A stretch of 64,000 nt of DNA from an uncultured Bacteroidota bacterium (lineage in GTDB: Bacteria; Bacteroidota; Bacteroidia; Flavobacteriales; Schleiferiaceae), in assembly GCA_913057235.1 (NCBI GenBank), contig CAJXNI010000011.1, forward strand, positions 31,655-95,654, in the 5' to 3' direction. The stretch's first letter is position 1. Each line of letters begins with the position of its first letter. The notes under the pieces are model-generated. The model was given only the letters and a program-made list of their open reading frames with translations. It ran no database searches and was not told the DNA's origin. The translations under genes were made by a program, and so were the position numbers. Below, in pieces: positions 26,197-36,287 of the stretch.

Positions 26197-26744
26197 GAAA
26201 GTTAGGACTTTTGTTGCTGGCCTTGGGTTTGAACTGGGCCTGCAGCTCAGGTGGTAATAATACTGATGCCAAAACCCAGAGCGAGCAGTTAACCCAAATT
26301 AATGGTTACGAGGAGCAAATGTTGGCACAGGAATCTTTAGATACGCTATTGGCCCGTAAAATGGCTATGGCCTATACCCGTTATGTAGAAGATTTTCCGC
26401 AAGATACTTTGGTGCCCATCATGCTTAAAAAGCAAGGCGATCTTTATGCTGCCTGGCCAGGGCACAGCCAAAAAGCACTAGCCGCTTATCAAACTTTAGT
26501 GGAAGAGCACCAAGACCACCCAGTAACCCCACCCGCTCTTTTTGCTGCCGCTTTTGTGTATGAAGCGCAAGGTGATTTTAAGCGTCAAGCGGGCGCCTAC
26601 CGCATGTTTCTGCGTCAATACCCCAACCATCCGCTGGCAAGCGATGCTAAAAACCTTTTGGTGATGGCCACTGACCGCAAACAAAGCGACCTGGACCGGG
26701 TAAAACAGTGGAAGCAACAGGCAAAAAAAGATACTACCCAATAA
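26193..26744 (+). CDS. lipoprotein with TPR-like repeats
   Basis: The 183-residue protein starts with a lipoprotein signal (LLLLALGLNWACSSGG, lipidated Cys at about residue 17). The mature part has helical repeats with spaced aromatic and Ala residues (YTRYVEDFPQD, ALAAYQTLVEEHQDHP, YRMFLRQYPNHPLA), the pattern of tetratricopeptide or BamD/CpoB-like repeats. It is coupled to def by a 4-bp overlap. No specific function is assigned. Confidence 0.75.
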   Translation: MRKLGLLLLALGLNWACSSGGNNTDAKTQSEQLTQINGYEEQMLAQESLDTLLARKMAMAYTRYVEDFPQDTLVPIMLKKQGDLYAAWPGHSQKALAAYQTLVEEHQDHPVTPPALFAAAFVYEAQGDFKRQAGAYRMFLRQYPNHPLASDAKNLLVMATDRKQSDLDRVKQWKQQAKKDTTQ

Positions 26745-26754
26745 ATAAGTAAAA

Positions 26755-27186
26755 ATGGATTTAGAAGGAATTTTAGCCATTGGCGGCAAGCCAGGGCTTT
26801 ACAAATTAGTGGCGCAAAGCCGCACCGGTGTGATTGTGGAATCGCTTACCGAAAAAAAACGCTTTCCGGTGAGTCAGGCCGGTAATGTAAGTGCCCTTAA
26901 AGATATAGCCATTTACACCTACAGTGAAGAAGTGCCTTTATCAGATGTGTACCAAAATATTGCTGAAAAAGAGGACTGGGGCACTACTATAAACCCTAAA
27001 AAAGTAGGGGCAGAGGAGCTCAAGTCATACATGGAAGAAGTGCTGCCAGAATACGACCGCGAGCGAGTGTACAACTCTGACCTTAAAAAGCTTTTTAATT
27101 GGTACAACCTATTGCACGAGGTTGGCCTGATTAAGCCTGAAGAAGAAAAATCAGATGAAGAGGCTAAAGCCGATGAAGAAGAATAA
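26755..27186 (+). CDS. DUF5606 family protein
   Basis: The 143-residue protein begins MDLEGILAIGGKPGLYKLVAQ and continues with GVIVESLTEKKRFPV. This is typical of DUF5606, a short beta-rich N-terminal domain found in almost all Bacteroidota beside def and mazG. The C-terminal 20 residues are a very acidic Glu/Asp tail. The stop is directly followed by the mazG ATG, so the two are probably co-transcribed. Function unknown. Confidence 0.85.
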   Translation: MDLEGILAIGGKPGLYKLVAQSRTGVIVESLTEKKRFPVSQAGNVSALKDIAIYTYSEEVPLSDVYQNIAEKEDWGTTINPKKVGAEELKSYMEEVLPEYDRERVYNSDLKKLFNWYNLLHEVGLIKPEEEKSDEEAKADEEE

Positions 27187-27963
27187 ATGAGTCATACACG
27201 TCAGGAAAAAATGGAGGCCTTTGGCCGTTTGCTGGATATTATGGACGACCTGCGGGAGAAATGTCCGTGGGATCGAAAGCAAACTATGGAAACCCTGAGG
27301 CCCTTAAGCATTGAAGAAACCTATGAATTGGGTGACGCCATTTTAGACCAGGATTTGGAAGAAGTAAAAAAAGAGGTGGGTGATCTCATGCTGCACTTGG
27401 TGTTTTATTCCAAAATTGGTGAAGAAAAGCAGGCTTTTGACGTTGCGGATGTCATTCACAGTCTTTGTGAAAAATTGATTTCGCGCCACCCCCATATTTA
27501 TGGCAATGTAGAGGCTAACGATGAAGAAACCGTTAAAGCGAATTGGGAGAAACTGAAGCTTAAAGAAGGCAAAAAAAGTGTGTTGGAAGGCGTGCCACGT
27601 TCACTCCCCGCCATGGTAAAGGCAACCCGCATACAGGAAAAGGCCCGTGGCGCTGGTTTTGATTGGGAAGAAACCCAGCAAGTTTGGGAAAAGGTACAAG
27701 AAGAGCTCAATGAGCTTAAAGCTGAAGTGGTGGCCGGTGATGCCGCTAAAACAGAGGAAGAGCTAGGAGATTTCATGTTTAGCCTTATTAATTTGAGTCG
27801 GTTTTTAAAGGTAGACCCAGAATCAGCCTTAGAGCGCACCAACAAAAAATTTATAGACCGCTTTACTTACATGGAACAGAAAGTAGCTGAGCAAGGCCAG
27901 CAACTTTCAGATCTAAGCTTGACTCAAATGGATGCTTACTGGGAGGAGGCTAAAAAGCGGTAA
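27187..27963 (+). CDS. mazG: nucleoside triphosphate pyrophosphohydrolase MazG
   Basis: The 258-residue protein has two MazG domains. The first contains LREKCPWDRKQTMETL and the metal-binding EETYELGDAI and EVGDLMLHLVF. The second repeats the pattern with EELNELKAEV and EELGDFMFSLINL. It hydrolyses NTPs and dNTPs to NMP and pyrophosphate and is thought to clean damaged nucleotides or modulate ppGpp levels. It is the last gene of the ruvX-def run. Confidence 0.95.
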   Translation: MSHTRQEKMEAFGRLLDIMDDLREKCPWDRKQTMETLRPLSIEETYELGDAILDQDLEEVKKEVGDLMLHLVFYSKIGEEKQAFDVADVIHSLCEKLISRHPHIYGNVEANDEETVKANWEKLKLKEGKKSVLEGVPRSLPAMVKATRIQEKARGAGFDWEETQQVWEKVQEELNELKAEVVAGDAAKTEEELGDFMFSLINLSRFLKVDPESALERTNKKFIDRFTYMEQKVAEQGQQLSDLSLTQMDAYWEEAKKR

Positions 27964-28053
27964 TCGTTAATTTTTGATTAAGCTTTAGCCTGAAATTTTA
28001 GTATTGCTTAATTTCTGCCTTACTTTTAACCCAAATGCATTTTTAAGGCAATC

Positions 28054-28548
28054 ATGAAGCAATTATACTTAGTGCGCCATGCCAAAAGCTCCTGGAAAGA
28101 TGAGGGCATTTCAGATATGGATAGGCCCCTTAAAGGGAGGGGTATACGTGACGCATACAGCACCGCTCGCTGGCTGGCCCAGCAAGGCTACCAGCCAGAT
28201 TTAATTATTTCAAGCCCTGCTACCCGGGCTTTGCACTCCGCTTTAATCTTTGCCAAAGGCCTCCACTACGCCTATTCAGATATTCAAATTGAAGGGGAAG
28301 TGTATGAAGCCGGTACTGATGATATGTGGCACATTGTAAAAACCATTAACGATAAATTTACAAACGTCTTTTTGTTTGGCCACAATCCTACCATCACCAA
28401 CTTTGTGAATCTCTGCATAGATCATAAAATTGACAACGTGCCCACCACCGGAGTAGCCTGCTTAAAGTTTGATACCGAATCTTGGAAGGAAATTGACACC
28501 AAAGCTGAATTGGTGTTTTTTGATTATCCGAAAAGACGAAAGAAATAG
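28054..28548 (+). CDS. SixA-like histidine phosphatase
   Basis: The 164-residue protein has the RHG-type active site near the N-terminus (LYLVRHAKSSWKDEG), an internal Arg pair (SPATRALHSALIF) and the second catalytic His in LFGHNPTITNFVN. SixA removes phosphate from His of HPt domains. Many members in Bacteroidota sit, as here, directly before ppk1: the stop codon shares its last base with the GTG start of ppk1. Confidence 0.88.
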   Translation: MKQLYLVRHAKSSWKDEGISDMDRPLKGRGIRDAYSTARWLAQQGYQPDLIISSPATRALHSALIFAKGLHYAYSDIQIEGEVYEAGTDDMWHIVKTINDKFTNVFLFGHNPTITNFVNLCIDHKIDNVPTTGVACLKFDTESWKEIDTKAELVFFDYPKRRKK

Positions 28549-30617
28549 TGATTCCACAAGCCCAACAAAGAATTATTGCTCGTGATATTTCCTGGCTGGC
28601 CTTCAATGAACGTGTACTACAGGAAGCCTTAGATGAAAGTAATCCGCTGATTGAGCGCCTGCGCTTTCTAGGAATTTACTCCAGTAATATGGATGAGTTT
28701 TTTAGAGTGCGCTACGCCAGTATTAAACGCCTCACCCAAATTACCGATAAGTCGCAAGAGCGCATGGGTAATTTGGCGCCTGTTGAAGTTCTGGAACAGA
28801 TTTCTGCCAAGGTAATTGATATGCAGGCCAGGGCGCAGGAAATTAATGATTTATTACTGGAAAAGCTGCCTGCAGAAAACATTGAGTTTGTAACCGAAAA
28901 GCAGCTGACTGATGGCCAGAAAAACTACGTGCGGAAATTTTTTATTGATAAGGTGAGTCCCTCGGTATTTACCCTAATGCTTAACGACCAAACCAAAATT
29001 CCTGAGTTACGCGATAAGTCTATTTACCTGGCCATACGCATGTATAAAAAGGCTAGCGATGAATCTAAATTTGCCTTAATAGAAGTGCCGGCTGATTTGG
29101 TAGGACGCTTTGTGGTTTTGCCGAAATACGGCAAGCAATACGTAATGTATTTAGAGGATGTGATTCGTTACAACTTGGAGTACATTCTTTTTGTGTTGGA
29201 CTTTGATAAAATTGACGCGCACACCATTAAGATTACCCGTGATGCCGAGCTGGATTTGGATGATGATGTTTCCAAAAGTTTTTTGGAGAAGATGACCAAA
29301 TCGGTGAAAAACCGTAGGGTAGGAGACCCCGTGCGCTTTGTGTACGATAAAGATATAAGCAGCGAAATGCTGCGCTTTATCATCCAAAGAATGGACTTAG
29401 ATAGTTACGACAGCCTCATTCCTGGCGGACGTTACCACAACAAAAAAGATTACATAAAATTCCCCAATATTGGCGAAGATCATTTAGAATTTGATTCCTT
29501 AACGCCCTTAAACCATCCTGATTTAGACATGGATCGCAGCATTTTGGATGTGATTCGGCAAAGGGATGTAATGCTCTTTTTACCCTACCATAACTTCAGT
29601 TACATCATTCGCTTGTTGCGTGAGGCGGCTATTGATCCCAACGTTACAGCCATTCAGGCTACACTCTATCGCCTGGCCGATAAGTCTAGAGTGATTTCGG
29701 CTTTGGTGAATGCCGCCAAAAATGGTAAAGAAGTAACTGTAGTGATTGAACTACGGGCGCGCTTTGATGAGGAAGCAAATATCAAGTGGACTGAAAAGCT
29801 GCAAACCGAAGGAGTGCAAGTGATATTTGGTGTGCCCGGCTTAAAGGTGCACAGTAAGCTCATACTCATCAGCCGTAAGGACGAAAATGGCAAAATTAAA
29901 AACTACGCCAGTATTGGTACCGGTAATTTAAATGAATCTACCGCTAGGTTTTACACCGATTACCACCTGCTGAGCTCAGACAGCCGCATTACTAAAGACG
30001 TGGTAAAGGTTTTTAAGTTTTTAGAAAAAAACTACGCGGTGCAGAAATACAAACACCTCTTGGTTTCACCGCACTACACGCGTAAGGAGCTCATAAAGCT
30101 TATAGATAAAGAAATTGAGTTTGCCAAAAGGGGCAGTGAAGCGGGCATCAGCTTAAAGCTCAATAGCTTATCAGACGTTAAGCTGATTGAGAAACTGTAT
30201 GAAGCCAACAGTTATGGCGTTAAAATCAGACTCATCATTCGAGGTATTTGTTCTTTAATTCCCGGTGTACCGGGCATGAGCGAAAACATTGAGGCCGTAA
30301 GTATTTTAGATCGATTTTTGGAGCATTCACGTTTGCTCATCTGTGAAAACGGGGGAGACGCCAAGTTTTTTATTGGTTCTGCTGATTGGATGCCGCGTAA
30401 TTTAGACTACCGCGTAGAAGTAACTACTCCGGTTTACGATCCTAAAATTAAACGGCAGCTGCGTGAGCATTTTGATATTATTTGGAAGGATAATGTGAAA
30501 TCGCGCTGGCATAATGAAGCGCTCAATAATGAGTACCGTGTAATCAAGGGCCCAAAAATTCGCTCGCAGTATGCGCTCTACGATTACACCAAAAAACAAT
30601 TAAAATACGGTAAGTGA
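28548..30617 (+). CDS. ppk1: polyphosphate kinase 1
   Basis: The 689-residue protein is full length for PPK1. It opens with ARDISWLAFNERVLQEALDE, contains SNMDEFFRVRYASIK, and has the two PLD-like phosphotransfer regions, with the autophosphorylated His in LKVHSKLILISR and the segment IGTGNLNESTARFYTD. It makes long-chain polyphosphate from ATP. It is flanked by sixA and ppx with 1-4 bp overlaps, giving a compact polyphosphate operon. Confidence 0.96.
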   Translation: MIPQAQQRIIARDISWLAFNERVLQEALDESNPLIERLRFLGIYSSNMDEFFRVRYASIKRLTQITDKSQERMGNLAPVEVLEQISAKVIDMQARAQEINDLLLEKLPAENIEFVTEKQLTDGQKNYVRKFFIDKVSPSVFTLMLNDQTKIPELRDKSIYLAIRMYKKASDESKFALIEVPADLVGRFVVLPKYGKQYVMYLEDVIRYNLEYILFVLDFDKIDAHTIKITRDAELDLDDDVSKSFLEKMTKSVKNRRVGDPVRFVYDKDISSEMLRFIIQRMDLDSYDSLIPGGRYHNKKDYIKFPNIGEDHLEFDSLTPLNHPDLDMDRSILDVIRQRDVMLFLPYHNFSYIIRLLREAAIDPNVTAIQATLYRLADKSRVISALVNAAKNGKEVTVVIELRARFDEEANIKWTEKLQTEGVQVIFGVPGLKVHSKLILISRKDENGKIKNYASIGTGNLNESTARFYTDYHLLSSDSRITKDVVKVFKFLEKNYAVQKYKHLLVSPHYTRKELIKLIDKEIEFAKRGSEAGISLKLNSLSDVKLIEKLYEANSYGVKIRLIIRGICSLIPGVPGMSENIEAVSILDRFLEHSRLLICENGGDAKFFIGSADWMPRNLDYRVEVTTPVYDPKIKRQLREHFDIIWKDNVKSRWHNEALNNEYRVIKGPKIRSQYALYDYTKKQLKYGK

Positions 30618-31504
30618 AAATTCACAAATTAGCGGGAATAGACATTGGCTCTAATTCCGTACGACTTCTGGTTTCCAATATAATTGAACACAGCGGGCAG
30701 GTTACCTTTAAAAAATCCAGCCTAACGCGCTTGCCTATCCGTTTGGGAACCGATGCTTTTGGGCAGGGCGAGATTTCCCCTGAGACTCAAAAAAGATTAG
30801 TGCAGGGCATGAAGGCATACCATCACATTATGCAGGTGCACGGTGTACAGCGTTACAGAGCCTGTGCTACTTCTGCTTTGCGCGAAGCCCAAAACGGACT
30901 GCATGTGGTTGAGGCCATTGATAAAGCTACTGGCATTAACATAGAGCTCATAAGCGGTAAAGAAGAGGCCCGTATGATTTTTAATACGGGCTTTTTGGAA
31001 AACATTAAAGACCAAGCGGAAACCTTTCTGTACATAGATGTAGGGGGAGGGAGTACGGAGTTAACATTATTTCATAAAAACCAAATTGCGGCCAGCCATT
31101 CCTTTAAAATCGGTACCATCAGGCTTTTAGCCGATAAAGTAAAAAGCAAGCATTGGCAGGAAATGGAAGATTGGGTAAAGAAGAAAACCCTTGGCATGAG
31201 TGATATTTTGATGGTAGGCTCCGGAGGTAACATCAATCGCACTTTTAAACTGGCGCAAAAGCGAAAGGGAGAGAGTATGAAGTATGGCGCATTAAAAACC
31301 ATTTACACGGATCTTAAAAAGCTGGAGTACCAAGACCGTATGATCAACTACGATCTAAATCCTGACCGGGCGGATGTAATTACCCATGCCCTAAAAATTT
31401 ACACTCGCGTTATGAAATGGAGCGCAGCGCCTAAAATGATTGTGCCTAAAAAAGGCCTTGCCGATGGGATTGTACGCTTTTTATACAGAGAGCACTTTGC
31501 TTGA
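30614..31504 (+). CDS. Ppx/GppA family exopolyphosphatase
   Basis: The 296-residue protein has the ASKHA ATPase-like fold with AGIDIGSNSVRLLVSN at the start and FLYIDVGGGSTELTLF near residue 138. It is shorter than E. coli Ppx and lacks the C-terminal HD domain, which is normal for the short form. It starts at a GTG overlapping the ppk1 stop, so synthesis and breakdown of polyphosphate (or pppGpp hydrolysis) are encoded together. Confidence 0.92.
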   Translation: MKIHKLAGIDIGSNSVRLLVSNIIEHSGQVTFKKSSLTRLPIRLGTDAFGQGEISPETQKRLVQGMKAYHHIMQVHGVQRYRACATSALREAQNGLHVVEAIDKATGINIELISGKEEARMIFNTGFLENIKDQAETFLYIDVGGGSTELTLFHKNQIAASHSFKIGTIRLLADKVKSKHWQEMEDWVKKKTLGMSDILMVGSGGNINRTFKLAQKRKGESMKYGALKTIYTDLKKLEYQDRMINYDLNPDRADVITHALKIYTRVMKWSAAPKMIVPKKGLADGIVRFLYREHFA

Positions 31505-31584
31505 ACTTTTAAAATAGCTTTAAGTTATTAGATTATAAATTTAGTAAGAATAGCTTATATTAATTTTACCAAAAATTTAAAAAA

Positions 31585-31902
31585 ATGGCAGTACATAAAG
31601 TAACCGATCAAGAGTTTAAAGATCAATTAAGCAACAATCCTAAAGTGGTAGTAAAGTACATGGCTGATTGGTGCGGTAATTGTAAACTTTTTGCTCCCAA
31701 GTACAAGCGCGTGAGTAACGAAGACGATCACAGTGATGTGGTTTTCTTGGAGGTAAACGCAGAGCAAAATCCTGAGGCCCGCAAAGCAGCCGGTGTTGAC
31801 AATCTTCCCTTTTTAGCCGTTTTTCAAAATGGAGAGCTAGTAGAAGGTAGCGCGAGCAGTAAAGAAGAATATCTAAGAAGTTTACTCGCCAAATTAAATT
31901 AA
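31585..31902 (+). CDS. thioredoxin family protein
   Basis: The 105-residue single-domain protein has the thioredoxin active site in YMADWCGNCKLFAPKY and the cis-Pro loop in NLPFLAVFQNG. The CGNC dipeptide differs from the CGPC of classic thioredoxin, so its redox potential may differ. It is followed by a strong bidirectional hairpin and faces the peroxidase gene tpx, which uses thioredoxin as reductant. Confidence 0.88.
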   Translation: MAVHKVTDQEFKDQLSNNPKVVVKYMADWCGNCKLFAPKYKRVSNEDDHSDVVFLEVNAEQNPEARKAAGVDNLPFLAVFQNGELVEGSASSKEEYLRSLLAKLN

Positions 31903-31920
31903 TGGTGGGGTTCCTAAACT

Positions 31921-31953
31921 AAAAAAGCAGGCTCAATAGGCCTGCTTTTTTTA
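31921..31953. terminator. bidirectional rho-independent terminator between thioredoxin and tpx
   Basis: GCAGGC and GCCTGC pair around a 7-base loop, with a run of A on the left and of T on the right. It can therefore end transcripts from both convergent genes. Confidence 0.85.
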
Positions 31954-31968
31954 GCGCTAAGGTTAACT

Positions 31969-32466
31969 TTAAATAGTTTTTAAAGCCTCATCGTATTTGG
32001 GTTCTTCGCCAATTTCGGGTACTTGCTCGCTGTAAAGCACTTTGCCATTAGAATCTGCTACAATTACCACTCTGGAGAGCAAACCTTTAAATCCTCCATT
32101 GGTGATTTCGGTTTGGTAAACATCGCCAATGTGTCCGTATCTGAAATCCGAAAGTGTCTCCACGCCCTCTAAACCTTCTGCTGCGCAAAAACGCTTTTGG
32201 GCAAAGGGTAAATCCTTACTGATATTAAGCACAACTGTGTTGTCTTTAGAAGCGGCTCTTTTGTTAAACTCCCGCACCGACTGCGCACACACGCCCGTAT
32301 CAACACTGGGGAAGATGTTTAAAATTAAGTTCTTGCCGCGGTAATCGGCTAGGCCAACTTCCTGCATATCGCTGCGTACTAAAGTGAAATCTTTTAAACT
32401 ATCACCTGCTTGAGGAATGGTGCCTTTGGTTGAGATGGCGTTTCCGCCTAATGTAATATCTGCCAT
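31969..32466 (-). CDS. tpx: thiol peroxidase (atypical 2-Cys peroxiredoxin)
   Basis: I take the ATG at 32466 (MADITLGGNAISTKG), giving 165 residues, the normal Tpx length. The peroxidatic Cys is in PSVDTGVCAQSVREF and the resolving Cys in KRFCAAEGLEG about 35 residues later. Tpx reduces alkyl hydroperoxides using thioredoxin, and a thioredoxin gene converges on it. Confidence 0.95.
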   Translation of the reverse strand: MADITLGGNAISTKGTIPQAGDSLKDFTLVRSDMQEVGLADYRGKNLILNIFPSVDTGVCAQSVREFNKRAASKDNTVVLNISKDLPFAQKRFCAAEGLEGVETLSDFRYGHIGDVYQTEITNGGFKGLLSRVVIVADSNGKVLYSEQVPEIGEEPKYDEALKTI

Positions 32467-32543
32467 AATTACTAAAATGTTTGAGTGCATAAAACTCTTA
32501 TTGAAGCGGCAAGTTCAAATCAAATGCGCTTATTTTAGCGCGC

Positions 32544-33689
32544 ATGTTAGAAGAGCAGTATGACGTTGTTATTGTAGGGGCGGGTCCGGCTGGGGCTACT
32601 TGCGCCATGGCTTTAGAGCATACCGGTTTGCGAGTGGCTGTGGTAGATAAGGATGATTTTCCTCGTGATAAAATTTGTGGCGATTTTATTGCCGGTAAAG
32701 GTGTGCGAGAGCTGGTAGCGGTAAAACCTGAGCTCAAAGAACGCTTGGCTAAATTTCCCCGAAAGGTCATTAATACCAAAACCCACTTTTACGTAAACGA
32801 TCTAGAGGCTCTGGATTTCAATTGGGTACTTAAGTCGTATACCATCAAACGCATGGATTTTGACCATGAGTTGGTTCAGGTGATGGTACAGTTGCCTCAT
32901 GTTTCTTTCTTTCCTAAGCAACGGGTTAAAAATGTGCGCCTTACGGCTGATGGCGTTATTGTAGAAACTTTAGGCAAGCGATTAAAAGGCAAAATAGTAG
33001 TAGGAGCAGACGGAGCGCATTCTCAGGTGGCCAAGCATCTGGCCGATTTTAAGGTGGATAAAAATCACTACGGCGGTTCGGTGCGGGCATATTTTAGTAA
33101 TGTAAAAAATATCAGCCCAGAAATTAACGAGGTCTACCTGCACCGGGACGTGATTCCCGGCTACTTTTGGCTGTTTCCGGTATCGCCCACCGAGGCCAAC
33201 GTTGGGGTGGGTATGCACTCTACCTACATCACTAAAGAAAAAATTAATCTAAAAGAGCGCTTTTATGAGTTTATTGAAAACTCACCGCGCCTTAAAAAAA
33301 AGTTAGGTGATGCCACTTTAGAGGGAAAGCTGGAGGGATTTGGATTGCCCTTCTTCTCTAAAAAGCACGTGATTTCAGGTGAGCGCTTTTTGCTTTTAGG
33401 AGATGCCGCCAGCATGATTGACCCCACTAACGGAGAAGGAATTATGCCGGCTATAGTAAGCGCTAAACTGGCGGCCCAAGAAATAGAGCAGGCATTTATC
33501 AAGGATGACTTTAGTGCACAACAGTTGCATAATTACACTAAAGCCTTGCACCAGCGCTATTGGACGGAGATGAAACTTAAGGGCTGGGTGGTAAAGTATT
33601 TTGCCAATCAACACCGTCTCATCAACTTGGTGGGTTGGGCTTGTGTGAAAAGTCCTTTTCTAAAGAGGCGCTTGCAGAAACTTATGTAA
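32544..33689 (+). CDS. FAD-dependent oxidoreductase, geranylgeranyl reductase family
   Basis: The 381-residue protein has DVVIVGAGPAGATCAMALE at the N-terminus, the KICGDFIAGKG motif and the second FAD motif LLGDAASMIDPTNGEGIMPA near residue 290. It belongs to the same superfamily as the first gene of the lipid cluster (1397-2530) but is only distantly similar. Members reduce isoprenoid double bonds or hydroxylate lipids and quinones. It stands alone, so the substrate is unclear. Confidence 0.85.
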   Translation: MLEEQYDVVIVGAGPAGATCAMALEHTGLRVAVVDKDDFPRDKICGDFIAGKGVRELVAVKPELKERLAKFPRKVINTKTHFYVNDLEALDFNWVLKSYTIKRMDFDHELVQVMVQLPHVSFFPKQRVKNVRLTADGVIVETLGKRLKGKIVVGADGAHSQVAKHLADFKVDKNHYGGSVRAYFSNVKNISPEINEVYLHRDVIPGYFWLFPVSPTEANVGVGMHSTYITKEKINLKERFYEFIENSPRLKKKLGDATLEGKLEGFGLPFFSKKHVISGERFLLLGDAASMIDPTNGEGIMPAIVSAKLAAQEIEQAFIKDDFSAQQLHNYTKALHQRYWTEMKLKGWVVKYFANQHRLINLVGWACVKSPFLKRRLQKLM

Positions 33690-33739
33690 GCGCTTGTGTC
33701 GTTCAAATGCTAAGCTCGCAAAGGCCACAAATACAGGTT

Positions 33740-34117
33740 TTAAGGAATCATCAAATCTTTGTCCCCTTGCAGTGCGGTAACTCCACATTCATCGGCTTTA
33801 GCCTGATATGTTTGTTCTATGACCCAAGAGTCTTTGTAAAATGCTTTAAAAATCACGGTTTTAGTTTTTTTAAGGTCTGAGTTCCTCAAGACAGTATATC
33901 TGGTGTTAAAAATAGTATCACCGTAGAGTGTATCTCTTTGGTAACAGTGTACTACAGAGCCATTTTGTAAAGTAGTCAAGGTTCTATCAATGGGCGAGGG
34001 ATTGCCAGCTTCATCGGTAATACCAACGGAGTAAAAGGTAAGAATATCATGACAGTTTTCTTTAGTGCATGCGCTTAGGATAAGCGCAAGAAGAGTGATT
34101 TTAAGAATCTTATGCAT
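33740..34117 (-). CDS. small lipoprotein of unknown function
   Basis: The 125-residue protein has a lipoprotein signal (ITLLALILSAC, Cys at residue 16). The mature part has three further Cys (NCHD, VVHCYQ, DECGV) and mostly polar beta-like sequence. I do not recognise the family. It reads toward the flavoprotein gene and ends 51 bp after that gene's stop. Confidence 0.65.
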   Translation of the reverse strand: MHKILKITLLALILSACTKENCHDILTFYSVGITDEAGNPSPIDRTLTTLQNGSVVHCYQRDTLYGDTIFNTRYTVLRNSDLKKTKTVIFKAFYKDSWVIEQTYQAKADECGVTALQGDKDLMIP

Positions 34118-34154
34118 GCAGAGCTTTCTTAATTATAATTGATAATTGCTTAAT

Positions 34155-34196
34155 TAAAAAAAGCCGCCTAAAGAGCAATCTCCAGGCGGCTTTTAG
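34155..34196 (-). terminator. rho-independent terminator of dnaK
   Basis: AAGCCGCCT and AGGCGGCTT pair around a 12-base loop, 17 bp after the dnaK stop. On the minus strand the stem is followed by a T-run. Confidence 0.85.
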
Positions 34197-34212
34197 AATT
34201 ATTCGGAAGGTA

Positions 34213-36144
34213 TTAGTCCCTCTTCTTATCCTCGTCTACTTCTTCGTACTCTACATCGGTAACGTCATCCGCGCCACTGTCTTCTGTGGCTCCGGCATCA
34301 CCTTGAGCGCCCGCATCTGCACCGGGTTGTTGTCCGGCCTCTTGCTGGGCTTTGTACATTTCTTCAGAAGCATTTTTCCAAGCCTCGTTTATTTTCTCCA
34401 TAGCTGCTTCAATGGCGGCTACATCTTGGCTACCGTGGGCAGTCTTCAGCTCAGCTAAAGCATCTTCAATAGGCTTCTTCTTATCATCTGATAGCTTATC
34501 TCCAAATTCCTTTAATTGCTTATCGGTCTGGAAAATCATGCTATCCGCTTCATTGATTTTGTCCACCTTCTCCTTGGCGGCCTTATCGGCATCGGCATTA
34601 GCCTCTGCTTCACGCTTCATTTTTTCAATTTCCTCTTGGCTCAAGCCTGATGAAGCTTCAATACGGATACTTTGCTCTTTTCCAGTGGCTTTATCCTTAG
34701 CTGAAACATTCATGATACCGTTGGCATCAATATCAAAGGTCACCTCAATTTGGGGTACACCACGCGGAGCAGGAGGGATATCCGTTAGTTGGAAACGACC
34801 GATGGTTTTATTGTCTTTAGCCATGGGGCGCTCACCCTGCATTACGTGAATATCTACCGATGGTTGATTGTCACTAGCGGTAGAGAAAGTTTCTGATTTT
34901 TTGGTAGGAATGGTAGTGTTCGCTTCAATCAGCTTGGTCATTACCCCACCCATAGTTTCAATACCTAGTGAAAGAGGTGTTACGTCTAACAAGAGTACAT
35001 CTTTAACGTCTCCGGTCAACACTCCACCTTGAATTGCGGCTCCTAAGGCTACCACTTCATCGGGGTTTACACCCTTAGAAGGATCTTTGCCAAAGAATTT
35101 CTTCACCGCTTCTTGAACGGCAGGGATACGGGTAGAACCTCCCACCAAAATTACTTGATCAATTTCGCCTTTGTCTAAACCTGCATTGTCAAGGGCAGTT
35201 TCACAAGGGCGAATAGTGCGTTGTACCAAATCATCTACCAATTGCTCAAACTTAGATCTTGATAGCTTGCGCACCAAGTGCTTGGGTCCACTTTGGGTAG
35301 CAGTGATGTAAGGCAAGTTTATTTCAGTCTCAGAAGAAGATGATAATTCAATTTTGGCTTTTTCGGCCGCTTCTTTTAGGCGTTGCAAGGCCATGGCGTC
35401 CTGCTTAAGATCAATGTCTTCTTCGGCCTTAAATTCATCGGCTAGCCAGTTGATAATCTTTTGGTCAAAATCATCACCACCTAAGTGCGTATCACCGTCT
35501 GTGGCTAATACTTCAAAAACACCGTCTCCTAACTCTAAAATTGACACGTCATGGGTACCACCACCGCAGTCAAATACGGCTACTTTTTGATCGGTACCTT
35601 TTTTGTCAATTCCGTATGCTAGTGAAGCAGCTGTGGGCTCGTTAATTATTCTACGCACCTTTAAACCAGCAATTTCTCCCGCTTCTTTTGTGGCTTGTCG
35701 TTGTGAATCGTTAAAGTAAGCCGGTACGGTAATTACCGCTTCGCTTACGGTTTCACCCAGATAGTCTTCAGCGGTTTTCTTCATTTTTTGAAGCACCATG
35801 GCTGAAAGCTCCTGAGGGGTATACATTCTTCCATCAATGTCTACCCGCGGGGTATTATTGTCACCACTTACCACTTTATAAGCTACTGCTTTGGCTTCAT
35901 CTGAAATTTCAGAGTAACCAGTACCCATGAAGCGCTTGATAGATGAAATGGTTTTATTAGGATTGGTAATGGCTTGACGTTTGGCCGGATCACCTACTTT
36001 GCGCTCACCACCCTCTACAAAAGCAATTACCGAAGGAGTTGTTCTTTTACCTTCACTGTTGGGTATTACAGTAGGCTCGTTACCTTCCATAACAGCAACG
36101 CACGAGTTTGTAGTACCCAAATCAATACCTATTATTTTTCCCAT
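34213..36144 (-). CDS. dnaK: chaperone Hsp70 DnaK
   Basis: The 643-residue protein is complete. It opens with [20 protein letters not shown], has [19 protein letters not shown] and [14 protein letters not shown] in the ATPase domain, and the substrate domain with IANTT-like linker [17 protein letters not shown]. The end is [10 protein letters not shown]. The phosphate-2 loop reads GGGTHDVS where most DnaK have GGGTFDVS, a conservative oddity. It is monocistronic here, followed by a terminator. dnaJ and grpE are not adjacent. Confidence 0.97.
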   Translation of the reverse strand: MGKIIGIDLGTTNSCVAVMEGNEPTVIPNSEGKRTTPSVIAFVEGGERKVGDPAKRQAITNPNKTISSIKRFMGTGYSEISDEAKAVAYKVVSGDNNTPRVDIDGRMYTPQELSAMVLQKMKKTAEDYLGETVSEAVITVPAYFNDSQRQATKEAGEIAGLKVRRIINEPTAASLAYGIDKKGTDQKVAVFDCGGGTHDVSILELGDGVFEVLATDGDTHLGGDDFDQKIINWLADEFKAEEDIDLKQDAMALQRLKEAAEKAKIELSSSSETEINLPYITATQSGPKHLVRKLSRSKFEQLVDDLVQRTIRPCETALDNAGLDKGEIDQVILVGGSTRIPAVQEAVKKFFGKDPSKGVNPDEVVALGAAIQGGVLTGDVKDVLLLDVTPLSLGIETMGGVMTKLIEANTTIPTKKSETFSTASDNQPSVDIHVMQGERPMAKDNKTIGRFQLTDIPPAPRGVPQIEVTFDIDANGIMNVSAKDKATGKEQSIRIEASSGLSQEEIEKMKREAEANADADKAAKEKVDKINEADSMIFQTDKQLKEFGDKLSDDKKKPIEDALAELKTAHGSQDVAAIEAAMEKINEAWKNASEEMYKAQQEAGQQPGADAGAQGDAGATEDSGADDVTDVEYEEVDEDKKRD

Positions 36145-36287
36145 AATTCTATTTTAATATTCAAACTTTTCCTCACACGGTCAACCTCTATGCCAGTTCT
36201 TTTGAGCCCATGCATAATGGCAGACCTGACAGTAAAACCACCGGAAAGCAAGGGAGGCTGACAATTAATTATGCCGCATTGTCAGAA

